From Sporodiniella umbellata (lineage: Eukaryota; Mucoromycota; Mucoromycetes; Mucorales; Rhizopodaceae), in NCBI GenBank assembly GCA_025677835.1, contig JAIXMR010000025.1, forward strand, positions 124,001-188,000: a DNA stretch of 64,000 nucleotides, given 5' to 3'. Position 1 is the stretch's first letter, and every line of letters starts with the position of its first letter. Below the pieces are notes generated by a model that saw nothing but the letters and a program-made list of their open reading frames with translations, did not search any database and had not been told where the DNA came from. Below are positions 37,783 to 50,657 of this stretch, one piece after another. The position numbers and the translations under genes were made by a program.

Positions 37783-39120
37783 ATGGCTCAACAAATGGAT
37801 GTAGACTTTGATGTACCCAAGTTTCTTTATGAAACTAGACAGGGCGTTCCTTCCGAGTTACAACACTTTTTTTCTACTTTTGAAGATTATTACGAGAGAA
37901 AGTGGGTATAATATATATATATATTGCTGTTGTTAGTGTGTCCTAATCATTTTTCTTTGATAGGTTGTGGCATCAGTTGACTTTAACAATCGAAGAGTTT
38001 TTCAAGGATCCTCGATCAAACCCTTTCAAGATTGCAGTCTTTCAAAAGTTTGTAGCCGATTGGGAAGACAAAATCAACAAACTCTCTCTAGTCACTATGG
38101 CACAACAGGCAGCAGCCCAGTTTTCAAGTAACGAGAATTGAACAGCATACACGAGTGTTTGGCTAACATGTACCATTAAAATAGACGTGAATGAGTCAGT
38201 AGAGTTCTTGAACGAGATTGTGAAAAAAGTAGATACACCCGAAACTCAAGATGCTCGCGTCCTTGCCTCTATGGAATGCGCACATTACTTGTTAAAAGAC
38301 AAACAAGTCGATACAGTTAAAAAAACAATAGACGAATCAGAAAAGGTTTTGGATTCATTTGATAGTGTGGAGACCAGTATTTACGCTAGTTTCTATCGCG
38401 TCAGTGCCGAGTATTATAAAGGACAAGCCGAATATGCCCCTTATTACAAAAATGCACTCTTATACTTATCTTGTATTAATATTGATGAGCTAAAGACAGA
38501 AGAAAAGATGGAAAGAGCATACGATTTGTCTCTCTCTGCATTACTGGGAGAGATGATTTATAATTTTGGTGAATTGGTAATAAGTGTGTAAACGTATATC
38601 ATGAACACTGGTTTTCTAAACACCTGCTTTGTACTAGCTCATGCATCCTATCCTCGATTCTCTTTCGGGTACTGATCACGACTGGCTTAGATCTTTGCTA
38701 TTTGCTTTCAATGCAGGCGATATTGGAAAATTCGAAGCTTTGGTTCCTCATTTCCCTAAGCAGCCTTTGCTTGAACAAAATAAGGCTTCCCTTCGTAGAA
38801 AGATTTGCCTGATGTCCTTAATTGAGGCCGTCTTTATTAGATCAACAGACAATCGCTCTATCCCTTTCTCAGAAATTGCAGCAGAGACTCGTCTTTCTGT
38901 AGACGAAGTGGAACATCTTTTAATGAAGGCATTGTCTTTGAAGTTAATTCGCGGATCTATTGATCAAGTGGACGAAATAGTGGTAATCACTTGGGTGCAA
39001 CCTCGTGTGCTAGACAAAGATCAAATCGACGGTATGAGACGTAAGCTTGAAGAATGGGACAACCAAGTCAAGAGAATTAGCTCATTTATGGGTGAGCAAG
39101 GTGGCGAAGTATTTGCTTAA
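37783..39120 (+). CDS. RPN9: 26S proteasome lid subunit Rpn9 (PSMD13)
   Basis: Non-ATPase subunit of the 19S lid, needed for lid assembly. Exons: 37783-37901, 37964-38127, 38185-38576, 38638-39120; 385 residues, matching the family (~376-393). The N-terminus reads MAQQMDVDFDVPKFLYETR; the splice at 37901/37964 restores YYERKLWHQLTLTIEEFF. Helical repeats lead to the C-terminal PCI domain, seen in LMSLIEAVFIRSTDNRSIPF, IAAETRLSVDEVEHLLMKAL and LIRGSIDQVDE. The final helix is typical of lid PCI subunits. Several AATAAA elements follow the stop within 40 bp. The GH3 gene starts about 200 bp downstream on the same strand. In frame throughout; no anomalies. Confidence 0.96.
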
Positions 39121-39316
39121 AGATAACTAAATAAATGAAAAAAAAATAAATAAAATAAAATAAAACACAGGCGTATGCTAAGCAATAAAGCTACAGACTT
39201 TCAAGGAATTTCATTTTTAAAATTGCGAAGCATTTTTTCCATGTTTGTTTACCTATAAAAACAACACACCTCCCCCTTCACTCTCCCTCCTCTTTCTATT
39301 CAGGAATTTTTCTTGT

Positions 39317-42135
39317 ATGAAAACGTTGCATATAATATCTCTCTCCGCGGCTACTATACTGTTTCATTTCAGCGCGGCCTCTAGTTATCTAGAACAGGAA
39401 GACGCTAACTCTTTCACGCATAAGTTGTTAAAGTCCAGTAAACAAACTCGACCATCAGCTAAATCTCAAGTAAAGCTTCGTACATGGGATGAAGCATATG
39501 AAATGGCAACATCTCTTGTGAGTCAAATGACTTTAGAGCAAAAAGTCAACATCACTACTGGTATTGGTTGGGAAGCAGGCCCTTGTGTAGGCAACTCGGG
39601 CAGAACAACAAATCCGGATTTTCCAGAACTTTGTTTACAAGATTCACCATTGGGTGTCCGTTTTGCTGATCTTGTAAGTTCAGGTGTAGCAGGTATTAAT
39701 GCTGCTGCCTCTTTTGACAGAATAGCAATCAGAAGACGTGGAGAATACATGGCAGCTGAGTTTCGTGCTAAAGGTGCACACGCTCAGTTGGGACCTTCAA
39801 TGAACATGATGCGGTGTCCAGAGTCGGGCAGAAATTGGGAGGCCTTTGGAGAGGATCCTTTTTTGGTAGGCGTAGCTTCTGTAGAAACAATTCATGGTAT
39901 TCAAAGCCAAGGAGTGGTAAAGATAGAAAACAAAAATATTTGGATAAGCACTAAGAGTACTATGATTTGTTTTTTTTATTTTATTTTTTATTTTTTTGTA
40001 CCTGAAAAGATGGCAGTCGCTAAACATCTAATTGGAAATGAACAAGAGACAAACCGGCAACTTGTAGGTGTATTTCAATTACGCTATCTATTCATTTAAA
40101 CCTCATTTGTTTTGTCAGCACTCTGTACGTATAGATGAACGAACAGTTCAAGAGATCTATCTCTGGCCCTTTTCGAGATCTGTGGAGGCTGATGTTGTCT
40201 CAGTTATGTGTGGATACAACAAGCTAAATGGAATATATTCCTGTGAAAGCGATTATGCGCTCAACAAACTACTCAAAGGCCAAATGGGTTTTAGGGGATT
40301 TGTACAAAGTGATTGGTCAGCCACTCATTCTACTGCTACTAGCGTAAAAAACGGATTAGATATGACCATGCCGGGTAAGCCATAAAAATATACAAACACT
40401 ATATAACTAACATGTTTGAAAAGGCGATATAACTTTTCACTCAAACGACTCCTATTTTGGTTCAAACTTGACAAAAGCTGTTCTTTCTGGCGAAGTTGAT
40501 GAGTCTCGAGTGACAGATATGGCTACAAGAATTGCAGCTGCTTGGTATAAAGTATGTTTCTACTCTCTTTTCGTTTTTGAAGCTTGCTAATACAATTATT
40601 GTAAATAGGTAGGCCAGGACGAGGTATAGAAAAAGAGAGTATATTTGGTGTAAACTAAAAACTTTTCAGAACTTTCCGAAAACCAATTTTGACAGTTTTA
40701 GAACAACCCATGGTAGTCATATAGATGTACAGGGCGATCACAAAAAAGAGATCAGGCATATGGGGGCTATATCTACAGTTTTGCTTAAAAATAATGACAA
40801 GATACTACCATTAAGGGAGTCTAGTATTAGGAAAATAGCTATTATAGGCTCAGACGCAGGCTCTAATCCAGAGTATAGTATTTGATTATGTCATTTGACC
40901 TTTTTAACACTTATGTAGTGGAATCAACTGCGAAGACCATGGGTGCAACAAAGGAACATTGGCACAAGGATGGGGATCAGGAACAGCTTATTTTCCTTAC
41001 TTAATAACAGTAATAATGAATCTTTTTTTTTTTTTTCACGTAAACTGATCGTTTTTATATAATATAGCCAAGTGAAGGGATCAAAAGCAGAATTGGAAAA
41101 AATATTGATGTAGTAGAATATTTAAAAGATGACAATTATGAAGCTGCTTCAAAGATTGCTGCAGAAGCTGATATTGCAATTGTATTTGTAAATGCAGACT
41201 CTGGAGAAGAATTTGTTACAGTCGAGGGTCACAAAGGAGATCGAAATCATCTTGGACTTTGGAATCATGGAGAGAGTCTTGTGAGTATAGAATATCAAGT
41301 TTAAAATGTTTTGGCTTGATCTCATTGTGATCTTTTTGTTTTTTTTTTGTTTACAGATCCATGCTGTAGCTGGGTCGAATGAAAATACCATTGTGGTTGT
41401 ACATTCTGTAGGTCCTGTAATTATGCCTTGGGTCAACCACAAAAATGTGAAAGCTATTTTATGGCCAGGGCTTCCAGGTCAAGAGTCAGGAAATGCCATT
41501 GCTGATGTTCTCTTTGGAGATATAAATCCTTCAGCAAGGTTACCATATACTATAGCTAAAGAAGCCACTGATTATCCAGCTAAGATTAGCCGAGAACTAG
41601 AAGTATAGAATTTTTGCTTTTCGTTGAGGGAGAAAAAAGAAAAAACGTTTTTACTTATTTGTTACGATTTTGGTAGTTTACATATTCGGAAGGAATGTAT
41701 ATCGGCTATCGATGGTTTGATAGAGAAAAAATAGTACCGCAGTATGAGTTCGGTTATGGTTTATCTTATACTTCATTTGAGTACTCCCAAATCAGCGCAG
41801 ATCCGATAGTGGGAAGTACTGACGATCCCGATAACCTTCGGGTCAGAGTCCGTGTTAAAGTTAGAAATATTGGCCAATTTGACGGTGCGGAAATTCCGCA
41901 ATTGTATCTGTCGTATCCAGAAGTTGCTGAGGAGCCTCCTAGAATTTTACGAGGATTCGAAAAAGTGTACCTAAAAACAGGCGAGGAGACCCATGTCATG
42001 TTTGATCTAAAAAAGACAGAGTTGAGCTACTACAACGTCAGAAAGCACTCATGGACAGTTCCTTCTGGTGAATTTATTGCTCACGTTGGATCTAGTAGCA
42101 GGAACATCAAAGGAACAGTTCACTTTACATTATAA
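39317..42135 (+). CDS. Secreted GH3 beta-glucosidase
   Basis: Hydrolyses terminal beta-glucosyl residues from cellobiose or glucans outside the cell. Exons: 39317-39916, 40010-40063, 40119-40374, 40424-40551, 40609-40623, 40670-40872, 40919-41009, 41068-41280, 41357-41602, 41677-42135; 754 residues. The ATG chosen starts a clear signal peptide ([20 protein letters not shown]). GH3 N-domain motifs: [39 protein letters not shown] and [11 protein letters not shown] with nucleophile Asp283. The C-domain shows [19 protein letters not shown] and [13 protein letters not shown]; the fibronectin-III-like end has [13 protein letters not shown] and [13 protein letters not shown]. Exon 5 is only 15 nt (VGQDE). 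All ten joins keep frame. A TATAAAA box lies at 39253-39259. Confidence 0.95.
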
Positions 42136-42992
42136 AAAAACTAATTTTTCACATACCATTCATCAATAAATCTGCTCATTGCCAGCAAGTTTTTATAGCT
42201 TCGAATTTCATATATGAGGCTTTGTTGTTCATTTGCTATCCAGATAGATTTTTCAAAAAAGCCCCGGTTTTTGGATTGATCTAGCTTGTAATTACTCAGT
42301 AAAGAGTGAAAAAAACTAAGGCAGAATATTCCTCAAGCCAAGCAAATAGAGATTTACATAAAATTGCTTTAATACTGCGATTTCCGTTTTAAAAATCGGG
42401 CCTTCCATAGTAGAACCCCAAATTTTTATTTGGGTATCATACATTCTAAAAAATGAAATAGGGACTTTTTATGTATAGCTATAATTATTGCTATTTTAAT
42501 AGCAAAACAAAATATATTTGGCGAAGACATCTTGCCAAAACTAAATATTTATCTATCTGTATGTTCCAATTCTAATAGGTCCACTGGTTTTTTGCCATCA
42601 GTTTTTTCTTAGTAAGTTTCTTAGGCAACGGTACCTAATAGTGTAAAGTCTAAGCACGACAATAAAGGTGATAGAGCAACCGATGAAAAGCTTTGTACAC
42701 TGAACATTCCTTTTGGCATATCCATGTCGTCTAATGAAGAAAGGGATGGTATTTAGGATATGACTTTAAGTTTTTTTTTTCTGGTAACTTTATAGAAAAC
42801 GAATTAGCAGCACAATTGATTTATTTGTGCGAAAATACTTGGTTAGTAACAAAAAGCTCGAATAGCTAAAGGGCTCCTGGGTAGCCAAGTAAAAATTTGG
42901 GAAGGTCTGATTTTTAAACGCAAATCACAGTAATCAACACAAATAGTTTGAAGTCCCCTTTTATCTGTTTTGCACAAAAAGAAAAAAGAAAA
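42136..42992. other. Gap between GH3 and OTU genes
   Basis: About 860 bp with an AATAAA site near 42164 for the GH3 gene and presumed OTU promoter at the right. Nothing else is recognised. Confidence 0.45.
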
Positions 42993-44166
42993 ATGTCAGC
43001 TTCAGAAGAAAGTACTGTTTTTAGCGATCTACTAGAGAAACACAAAGAAGAACAAAAGAAACTGACAACCAGAATAATCGCTTTACGTAAATCGGCTCCA
43101 AAAAGCGACAAGAGGAAAAAGAGAGAGATCAACTCTCAAATTGCTGATTTGGAATACAACCTAAAAGTGAAGCACGAAGAGGAAATTAGAGTTTTCAAGG
43201 CAAAGGAAGCAGGACTGGATCCTGCAGATGTAAAAGTAACTCAATTTACTTTCTTACTTATAGAAAGGCTCAACGGTTTAAATCATAGAATGAAGAAGAC
43301 GATGGGATCTCCATGGATTTTTTAGATAAACTCACTATAAAAGAAGAACAAGAGCCCCAGGAATCAAATGCATCCAAGCAGCCTAAAGGAAAAAAAGTAA
43401 ACAAAGCGAAGCTTAGAATAGAAAAAAGAAATGCAGAGATGGAACGACTACGTGAAGAAGCTGAAAGAGATGCCGCAAACATGCCTGATCAAGGGGCCAT
43501 TGAAACAGAAGCTATTCAAAAACTATTAGTGCCATTGAATCTGCGAATCAAGCAAATTACAGCAGACGGCCATTGGTATGCAAAAGCTTTTAGAAAAAGC
43601 CTACTAACATCGTTTTTAAGCCTATATAATGCTTTTGCTGATCAACTAAAATTGAGATACAACGAAGAGGTTAGTTGCGGTTTTTTTTTTTTTTTTTTTT
43701 TTTGCGAAGGACAGGCCTAGAGCAGTTGTTATCCTTTTAGACTACATACAAAGAGCTCAGAAAATCAGCGGCAGAGTACATCCTCGACCACCCTGATGAT
43801 TTTATACCTTTCTTGTATCTAGAAGATGGAGATCTGAAAAAGTATTGTACCGATATCGAAACAACGGCATGCTGGGGAGGACAACTTGAGGTACCCCAAG
43901 TGTAACACGGCTATAGGTTTTCTAACTCTACCTACTAGATTTTGGCCTTAGCAAGGTCAAAAGAAGTTCCTGTTGACATCATACAAACAGATGCACCTAT
44001 CTTGAAAATCTGTGATGATGAATATCCCACCAAACCACCTATCAAATTAGCGTAAGTCTACATTATAGATACGAAATTCAATACTGATGTTCTATTTAGA
44101 TATCACAAGCATTTGTACTCTTTGGGCGCTCACTACAATTCTTTAGTTGACTTAGTTGCTACCTAA
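42993..44166 (+). CDS. OTU2: OTU-domain deubiquitinase (OTUD6/Otu2 type)
   Basis: Cysteine protease that removes ubiquitin; the yeast/animal family acts on ribosomes. Exons: 42993-43229, 43289-43575, 43621-43669, 43741-43890, 43939-44051, 44100-44166; 300 residues. The N-terminal ~110 residues form the charged coiled coil typical of OTUD6 (EKHKEEQKKLTTRIIALRKS). The OTU core reads LRIKQITADGHCLYNAFADQ with Asp172 and catalytic Cys175, then CWGGQLEILALARSKEVPVD, and ends with the catalytic His region YSLGAHYNSL. The codon for Cys175 is split by an intron (TG|C), so the active site appears only after splicing. Intron 3 holds a T23 run. The 3' end is convergent with the TFIIIC gene, 105 bp apart. 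Confidence 0.94.
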
Positions 44167-44271
44167 TACAAAATAAATTCTAATAAAAACAGTGCAAAAC
44201 GATGTAGACAACGCACTGGTGTGATTAAATTTTATAAACATTTTTTTTTAAAAAAAATAGCAAGTGAGGGT

Positions 44272-47112
44272 CTAACTTGACATTACAAAAAAGCTAGAGC
44301 CACAGTGAGTACAATTTGAGCACATCTTTAAAATGGAATCAGAGAAGGCCTTGTCATCGGAAATTTTTAGAGACTTCGCTTCACAGCTTAAACATTTTCG
44401 TATTGTTGGTTCGGCCAAAACCTTATAAGTAATGCAACAGAGCTCCCATATATGGCCTGTATTACACTGCGCTAAATTGGTACCTGTAACGCAGCCAACA
44501 AGTTCATCGCACACTGGACACTGTTCTCTTGGCTTTGGGGTGTATATTAGTTCTGTTTGTGGATTAAAGCTTGAAGCAATCTTGATTTCTTCTTTCAAAT
44601 CAACACCAGGAAAGTTTGATTCAATTTTTTCATACATTTTTAAAGACTTTTCAGTAATGTTTTGGTTGTTGATAAGAAGCGCTTGATCTAAAAGCAGTAG
44701 TATATCTGTGATTTCGCTCTGGTCTAAGCAACACAAATCGTTGTCTGGTAGACTTAGGACATAGTCTAAGATTGTGGTGAAATAGTTCGCCTTTGTACAG
44801 TATTTTGCTTTTTCGGAAGCTTCTACAAATTGAGTGGAGTACTTGAAAAAGTCGTGATACTAATATATATACCGTTAATTTTTTTATCGCTTATTATTAC
44901 AAAGTAGATCTAGTATCTGTACCTTTAATTCTAATTCTACAGTATTTATAATGAAAGAAGATATTACGCTTGGAGTACCATATAGTTTCCTTAAAAAAGT
45001 GCCTTCACTAATTATATAAATAAGATATGATGGTTTTGTTTTTGAAAGGCAATTACCTTGCTTCAAAATCAGAAGAAATATACTTTTGTAATTGATTTAG
45101 CCAAGCATAGAAGATGTCTGGATTTTCTTCATCAACCAAAAATTCCATTGTTTCACGCAATGCTCCTCTTATGGGGGCATTGAAAACTATCAGATGGACT
45201 ATTAAAGCTGTATACAGCTAAAAAAAAATTAAATGTTCAAGAGCTTTACCGGTCTCTGGGTCTTCAATGTACTTTCTTAAGCTATTGTTTATAGCTTGAG
45301 TGTTGGTTCCTCGCTCTTTTTGAAGAATGAAAATTATTGCAGAATCTTCCGCCGACTCTAATCTGTAATGAACGTCTACAGTAGGCTTCATACTATGAAA
45401 TAAAGTGTTATACACTTTGCTTTTTGTATACTGCTTTCGCTATTTACGTGCAATATACTGCGGTGACTATATTGTTTATACCATCAGAAGCTCCCCATAG
45501 ACATGGAATTGCATCAGAAGTACCAAATACATCATCATCTTCGGTTTTCAATTGTTCTTCCATCCACTGTTGCTTAAATTTTTGAACTAGCCTCTGGTTC
45601 AATGAATGGGTTGCTGTTTTATCTTCTTCAACTATTCCATTATTTAACTCTAAGCAAACACCTTCACCTTCAAAGGTGTAACCCCTAAATATGGTTGGGG
45701 TTTCCCATGTCCCTCCGGACAAACCTACACCGGTATGTATCATGTTGTGCAATGTCCAGTCTCCTTCTGTTTTTGTCCTTCCATTTAAATCAACCCTAAG
45801 CGACAAAAGATATATAAAAGAGCCTTTTGAAACAGCAATACTAACAGCAGATGCATTGTTTTTCTTTTCGGCTTGTTAGGAGCAATCTGTAAATTTTCAA
45901 AAGAAATATTGCTAATGAACTCACAAAGTCACTTGCTGTCTTCAGAAAAGTTGGAATGGCTATGTTGTCATCAAACCACTCATATAGGCATTTTGCTTCT
46001 ACTTTTTTGATTTTCCAGTCTTCATTTTCTTTGATAAGCTCCAGCTTTACCGACGATAAAGCTACTCTGCCATCAGTAGACCCGGAAGCTACAAAAGACA
46101 AAACTACACAGGCAACGTTTTAGTGATCAGTCTTAGTTCATAGATATTGCATTATAGACGTACAAGTGTGTTCGTTCAATTTTTTCCATTCCGTCCAGTC
46201 CAAATGATTTGTATGTGCTTCATAAGGTGTTACCTGTGCGCTATGCTGAAAGCCATTTTTCGAAGAATAGGCCCAGATATTGATATTTCCACCTTTGTTC
46301 GACAGAGCCATTAGAGCAAACTGAGAACCAACAACGTCAGTCGATAAAGCTTTCGACCAACTTGCGCCTAATTTGTATTGATTAAGCTTTAATAACGCGT
46401 ATTTTGAATTTACCTAAACTAAAGTGCTTTGTGATGGATGGACCTGAGTTTTTATCAGGCTCTATTCTCTCAATTCGGCCTGTGATATCCTCATACTACA
46501 CAGTTTTGTTTACATCGCTATTCAAACATAATTCCATCGTATATATAAAGTAACTAACCAGTTTCCATTCAGAATTCAAAGGGTCTTTGGTTGAGGCTTC
46601 GTAAATCAGAACTCTGTGTTTTGTAGTAATCACGGTCAGAAAGCAACTATGTAGTAATTTGCGTTAAACAATAGAGATCCCATACACTAGATTTATATAA
46701 ACCTCTGCGACTGAGATAAACCATAAGGTGACCATATTGCTGAACGAGGGGCTTCTTCGCAAAAAAATGAAGTTTCCAATGCATTAGGGTGTACTGTTTT
46801 TTTTAAAAAAAAGTTAGATCTGTGGTGAATTCTAGTAGATCTTCACCTGGAGTAATATCCTGAGGTAAACGTTCTAAAGGAGGAAAAACTAGACCAGCGT
46901 GAGCACAGTTACTGACTTTTGATGACAGCCCAGTCAGTATAGGTGTCTTTCAAATTCTATGTCAATTACACGACCAAAATTTTTTGCGAATCGTTTACCA
47001 TAATGTGTACTCCGTTCTCTGTACAAACACTTAACTGTCCAGCCTCATTCCAATGAATACAGTTAGTTGTAATTGGTCTATGCTTCAAAGAGATTCCAGG
47101 TTGTGTTTCCAT
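44272..47112 (-). CDS. TFIIIC subunit with N-terminal beta-propeller and C-terminal zinc finger (GTF3C4/Sfc9-like)
   Basis: Subunit of the RNA polymerase III factor that recognises tRNA and 5S promoters. Twelve exons (minus): 47112-46999, 46946-46847, 46793-46703, 46646-46559, 46495-46414, 46367-46164, 46103-45925, 45863-45448, 45392-45250, 45207-45057, 45007-44923, 44859-44272; 746 residues. The N-terminal half matches the TFIIIC delta propeller: HRPITTNCIHWNEAGQLSVC, APRSAIWSPYGLSQ, NINIWAYSS and ASGSTDGRVAL. The C-terminus is the zf-TFIIIC module, QCPVCDELVG, then QCNTGHIWELCCITYK, RKCLSCEAK and CSNCTHCG. The exon 9/10 intron is best read as 42 nt (AG at 45209-45208); a nearer AG would give 32 nt and break frame. 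The start ATG follows the family motif closely. Domain identity is strong; the exact yeast subunit equivalence is less so. Confidence 0.87.
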
Positions 47113-47649
47113 TGATCAAAATCAAAATCAAGCAAAAAAAAGAATAGTGCAGACACTACCATTGAATATCATTGATGGCGCTTTTTTAAAAAATCGCAAA
47201 GCGTTGTCGAACTGACTTTTATTAGATAAAGGGGGTTGAGGTCCAGCCTTCTGTATCAAAAAAGAGTAACAATTTTGATAGTCTGCAAATAAAGTGAAGG
47301 CTCAAAAACTTTATAGGTTAAGCTAATCTGACTTTTCATTGAGAATATTCATATTGTAACAGCCATACCTAGAATAGAATTGGTTCTATTTTTATACTCT
47401 TAGTAATCATAAACACAAAAGAAAACTGTTCATAAAGTATAATAAGAATAGAGTTTTTTATTGAAAAAATATATACATTACAGAAAATAGGAAACAAACA
47501 TTACCATTTAAAACATGTACAATACAAATTAAGGGGATAAAAAGTGCTTGTAAATCGTAGTTTTTTTCTCTGTAAATGACTGATTATTTGGACCTAAATA
47601 TATTATTTAAGAGCTAATCAGACTAAGGTTTTAGCTCTTGTTCTATTGA
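47113..47649. other. Region between TFIIIC gene and RCH1-like gene
   Basis: About 540 bp. It contains the TFIIIC gene promoter and the 3' flank of the transporter gene. It is AT-rich and has no gene. Confidence 0.4.
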
Positions 47650-49195
47650 TCAACGCGGCAATGCTAATGGCGGCGCTTCGTATGCATGTATGGTTTCGTT
47701 TCTACAGATTCCGCTTTCTTCATCCCTAACAGGAGTTTGATCGACAGCACACTGCTTTCCTCGTGCCACCCACCTTTTCAAAAATTCAACCTCAATATTT
47801 CCCAGAATTAGTTGCTCTACATGATATAGTAATAATGGAGTAGATAATACGCCCACAGTCCCTGGGTCACCGCTTGAATACAGTACGTTAATCAAAGGAA
47901 CACCCATGGCTACGGTTTTAGTAGCCCCACAGTACTGTAAAGAATATAAATCAGTCAATAGACAAAATGCTAAAAACGTGCCTACCATAATTGCTACAGT
48001 ATCTTCTCTTGAGTATCTTAATTTGTTTACGAAGCCTGAGTCCCCAGTACATTTAGGCAAAGGTAGTCGTCCAAGCAGTAAGCACATGAAAGAGAATAAA
48101 ATATATAACCCGGCATTTATGATAGCTATTGCTACAATATCTTTTGGCTTTACTGCGTTAAATGACCCCGAATAAACAGCATCTGAGAAAACCGACCAAA
48201 CCATTGTCAGAAGCATAACACTACTGAGATCAGAAAGACGATATTTAACTTTGACTTTGGCAGTTTGATCTGCGAAAAACCACTGGATTACTTGACCAAC
48301 AAAAAGAGGCACTAAAACAGTAGCTCCCAGCTGCTTCAATACAGAAACGAAATCGACAGACCCCGCAGCTTCTGTTGAGCTTTCATTTTCTGGCGTAGCG
48401 TCAATTAAGGGCTGTTGAAAAAACGAAACCAGAGCAGGAGATACAAATATACCAATTACGTTTCCTAAGGCAGCGTTCATAAGAGCTATAGAAACTACGG
48501 TTAGAAAAACAGCCTTAGTGGGTGCAACGGAATTGCATTATTAACCTGATGCCTCGTTTCCATCGGCGTTTTTTGTCATTACAACATTTGATGATACAGT
48601 AGTTGGCGTACTTGCTGCAATAACAAGTCCAATTAACAGTAAAGAGCTAATATTCATGCGAAGCTTAAAAAACAAAATGACTAGACCAAAGACAAAAAAA
48701 GGTATGAAAACCAAATTAATTATTTGGATCAATAGATGAAGTCTTATGCGTAGAACTGTTTTAGCCAACGTTTTTGTACGAAGTGATAGACCTGATATCA
48801 AAAAGATGATAATAACGGCACCTTTTAACAGAAATACAAACTACATTAAAATACAATGATAATAGCGATAGTAGCCTGTTCTTTTTACCCCACTTAATGG
48901 TCCATTCTGCTTTGATATATCCTCCTTTTCTGGCAACATTAGGAAATTGAATGGCCAAAATAATCGCAATAAGCAGACCAAGCAAAAACCAATATTTTAT
49001 AAGCATTGCCAACAAACGTTTTTTTGTAGAATCCAGAAACAGCTTACATTTGTGCGTTTTTGTTTCTGTAGTGATAGCCAATTGCTTTTCAGTAGAGTGT
49101 ATTGATTCAAGGTTACACTCATTTATTTTCGGCACACTATTGGACTTGACAGCATCAAAAAGAATCTTTCTGCCTTCAGACCTTATTTCATTCAT
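47650..49195 (-). CDS. RCH1: Rch1/SLC10A7-family membrane transporter (bile-acid:sodium symporter fold)
   Basis: Ten-helix membrane protein of the SLC10A7 clade; yeast Rch1 limits calcium uptake at the plasma membrane. Exons (minus): 49195-48889, 48821-48546, 48494-47650; 475 residues. A hydrophilic N-terminus of ~65 residues precedes the first helix (LLGLLIAIILAIQFP). The motif ISGLSLRTKTLAK and the crossover region ASTPTTVSSNVVMTKNADGN are diagnostic of the SLC10A7 group; the next exon continues VSIALMNAALGNVIGIFVSP. A second crossover-like set follows, CGATKTVAMGVPLIN. The C-terminal tail is cytoplasmic and Glu-rich. The acceptor at 48496-48495 was chosen for frame. Substrate cannot be read from sequence; calcium regulation is by family only. 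Confidence 0.9.
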
Positions 49196-50657
49196 AAATA
49201 ACTTTAAAAAACAAGAAAAATAAACAAAGTATAAAAAATAAAGAAAGTATAAAAATAAAGAAAAGCAAAACAAAACGTCTGTAGTTTTTATATTCATTGC
49301 GATCATCGGTCTATGACAAAAAAAAAACTTTTATACAAATAAGCAGGAAGGAAAAACAAGAAAAGATAAGTATAAGAGTCTGCAGTTTTCGTTTCTTTTT
49401 TCGGGGGATAAAGGGGCGTGATAAAGCCGAAAGGGGTATGACGCGGGTTTCTTTAAAAAAAAAAAAGAAAAAGAAAAGAAAAGAGGGGCTATACAAAAAA
49501 AGGAATCACCATAGGAGAACACGACTCAATTGCATCTATAAGTCTTCATTGTAAACAGGAGGTCTTTCAAAGCCGAATCTTGTAAGGTGTTTGTATATAT
49601 TTGCTAAATTTTGCGGGGCAGTATTTAAGTAAAAGTACTTGCACCTGTTTTCAAGTTTAATAACAAATCGTGATTTTCTTTAATTCTCTATAACTTTACC
49701 TCAAGCAAAAATTCTTATAATTAGTTTACAATTCGTAATTGGAAAAGAGAGAAAAAGAGAATAATCCTTTTTTTTTTTTCAAAAAAGAAAAACAAATACT
49801 CTACACTAAAACCTAAATGTGTTAGAGCAGGAGCTACTAATCCTTAAGCTGGCTACTACTGAATAGCTACTCAGAAGCAGAAAAACAATACAAACATTTG
49901 ACCTATATAATGTGCTTTTTATATAACTCTCAGCTGATGTTCGACTATATCGTAAAGCTTTAACAAAAGACATATTTCCTGTTGCTATTCAAGCAAACTT
50001 GATATCGTCTATCAATGTAGCATAACTAAGCTTTCTGTAGAGTTCAAGTAAAATAATAGCATTTGGACTGAACATTTCGATTTTGATACTCGTGTACCTG
50101 TACTACTATTACGGAAACGCTTGTAAAAACTTTAAAATTTACACTTTTAAATGAAACTTTGTTAATTTTGGGTTTTTTCAAGTCTTCCCCCCTTTACACA
50201 GGAAGCCAAAAAGGTATGGAGTTGCACCTGTTTTTTTACGGTTCAAGTATTGTTTTCATTACTTAATTGACGAAAATTTTAAACTTTTTTGCATGTATCT
50301 ATATGGAATTACTACTGTCGCCATAATATAGTCTATATGTTTGGTCGATAACATGACCAACTTTCTTTGGGGTCAAACCTCTTAACTGTTCTTTGATACC
50401 AGGTTTTTTTAATAGAGGTATTCGAGTTCATTTAGCCTCTAATAAGTATAAGAAAACTGACCGGTTTTATTTTTTTTTTTTACTTGAGGGAAGGGCTGTC
50501 ATACAGAAATCTTTATAAACTTATATTAAACAGCAGAGTACAGTGTGAAGAGGCAAAAGCTTTCTCAGAAGCCACTCAATTCCCTGCGGAGTATTTATTC
50601 TTCAAATGACAGCAAAAAAAAAAAAAAAAAAAAATTTTTGTTCCTCTTTTGCATAAA
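49196..50657. other. Divergent gap between RCH1-like gene and NLE1
   Basis: About 1.46 kb carrying both promoters. Poly-A at 50611-50632 lies just before the NLE1 start. ORFs at 49297-49554 and 49311-49522 are Lys/Phe-rich reads of A/T runs. No gene is supported. Confidence 0.45.
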
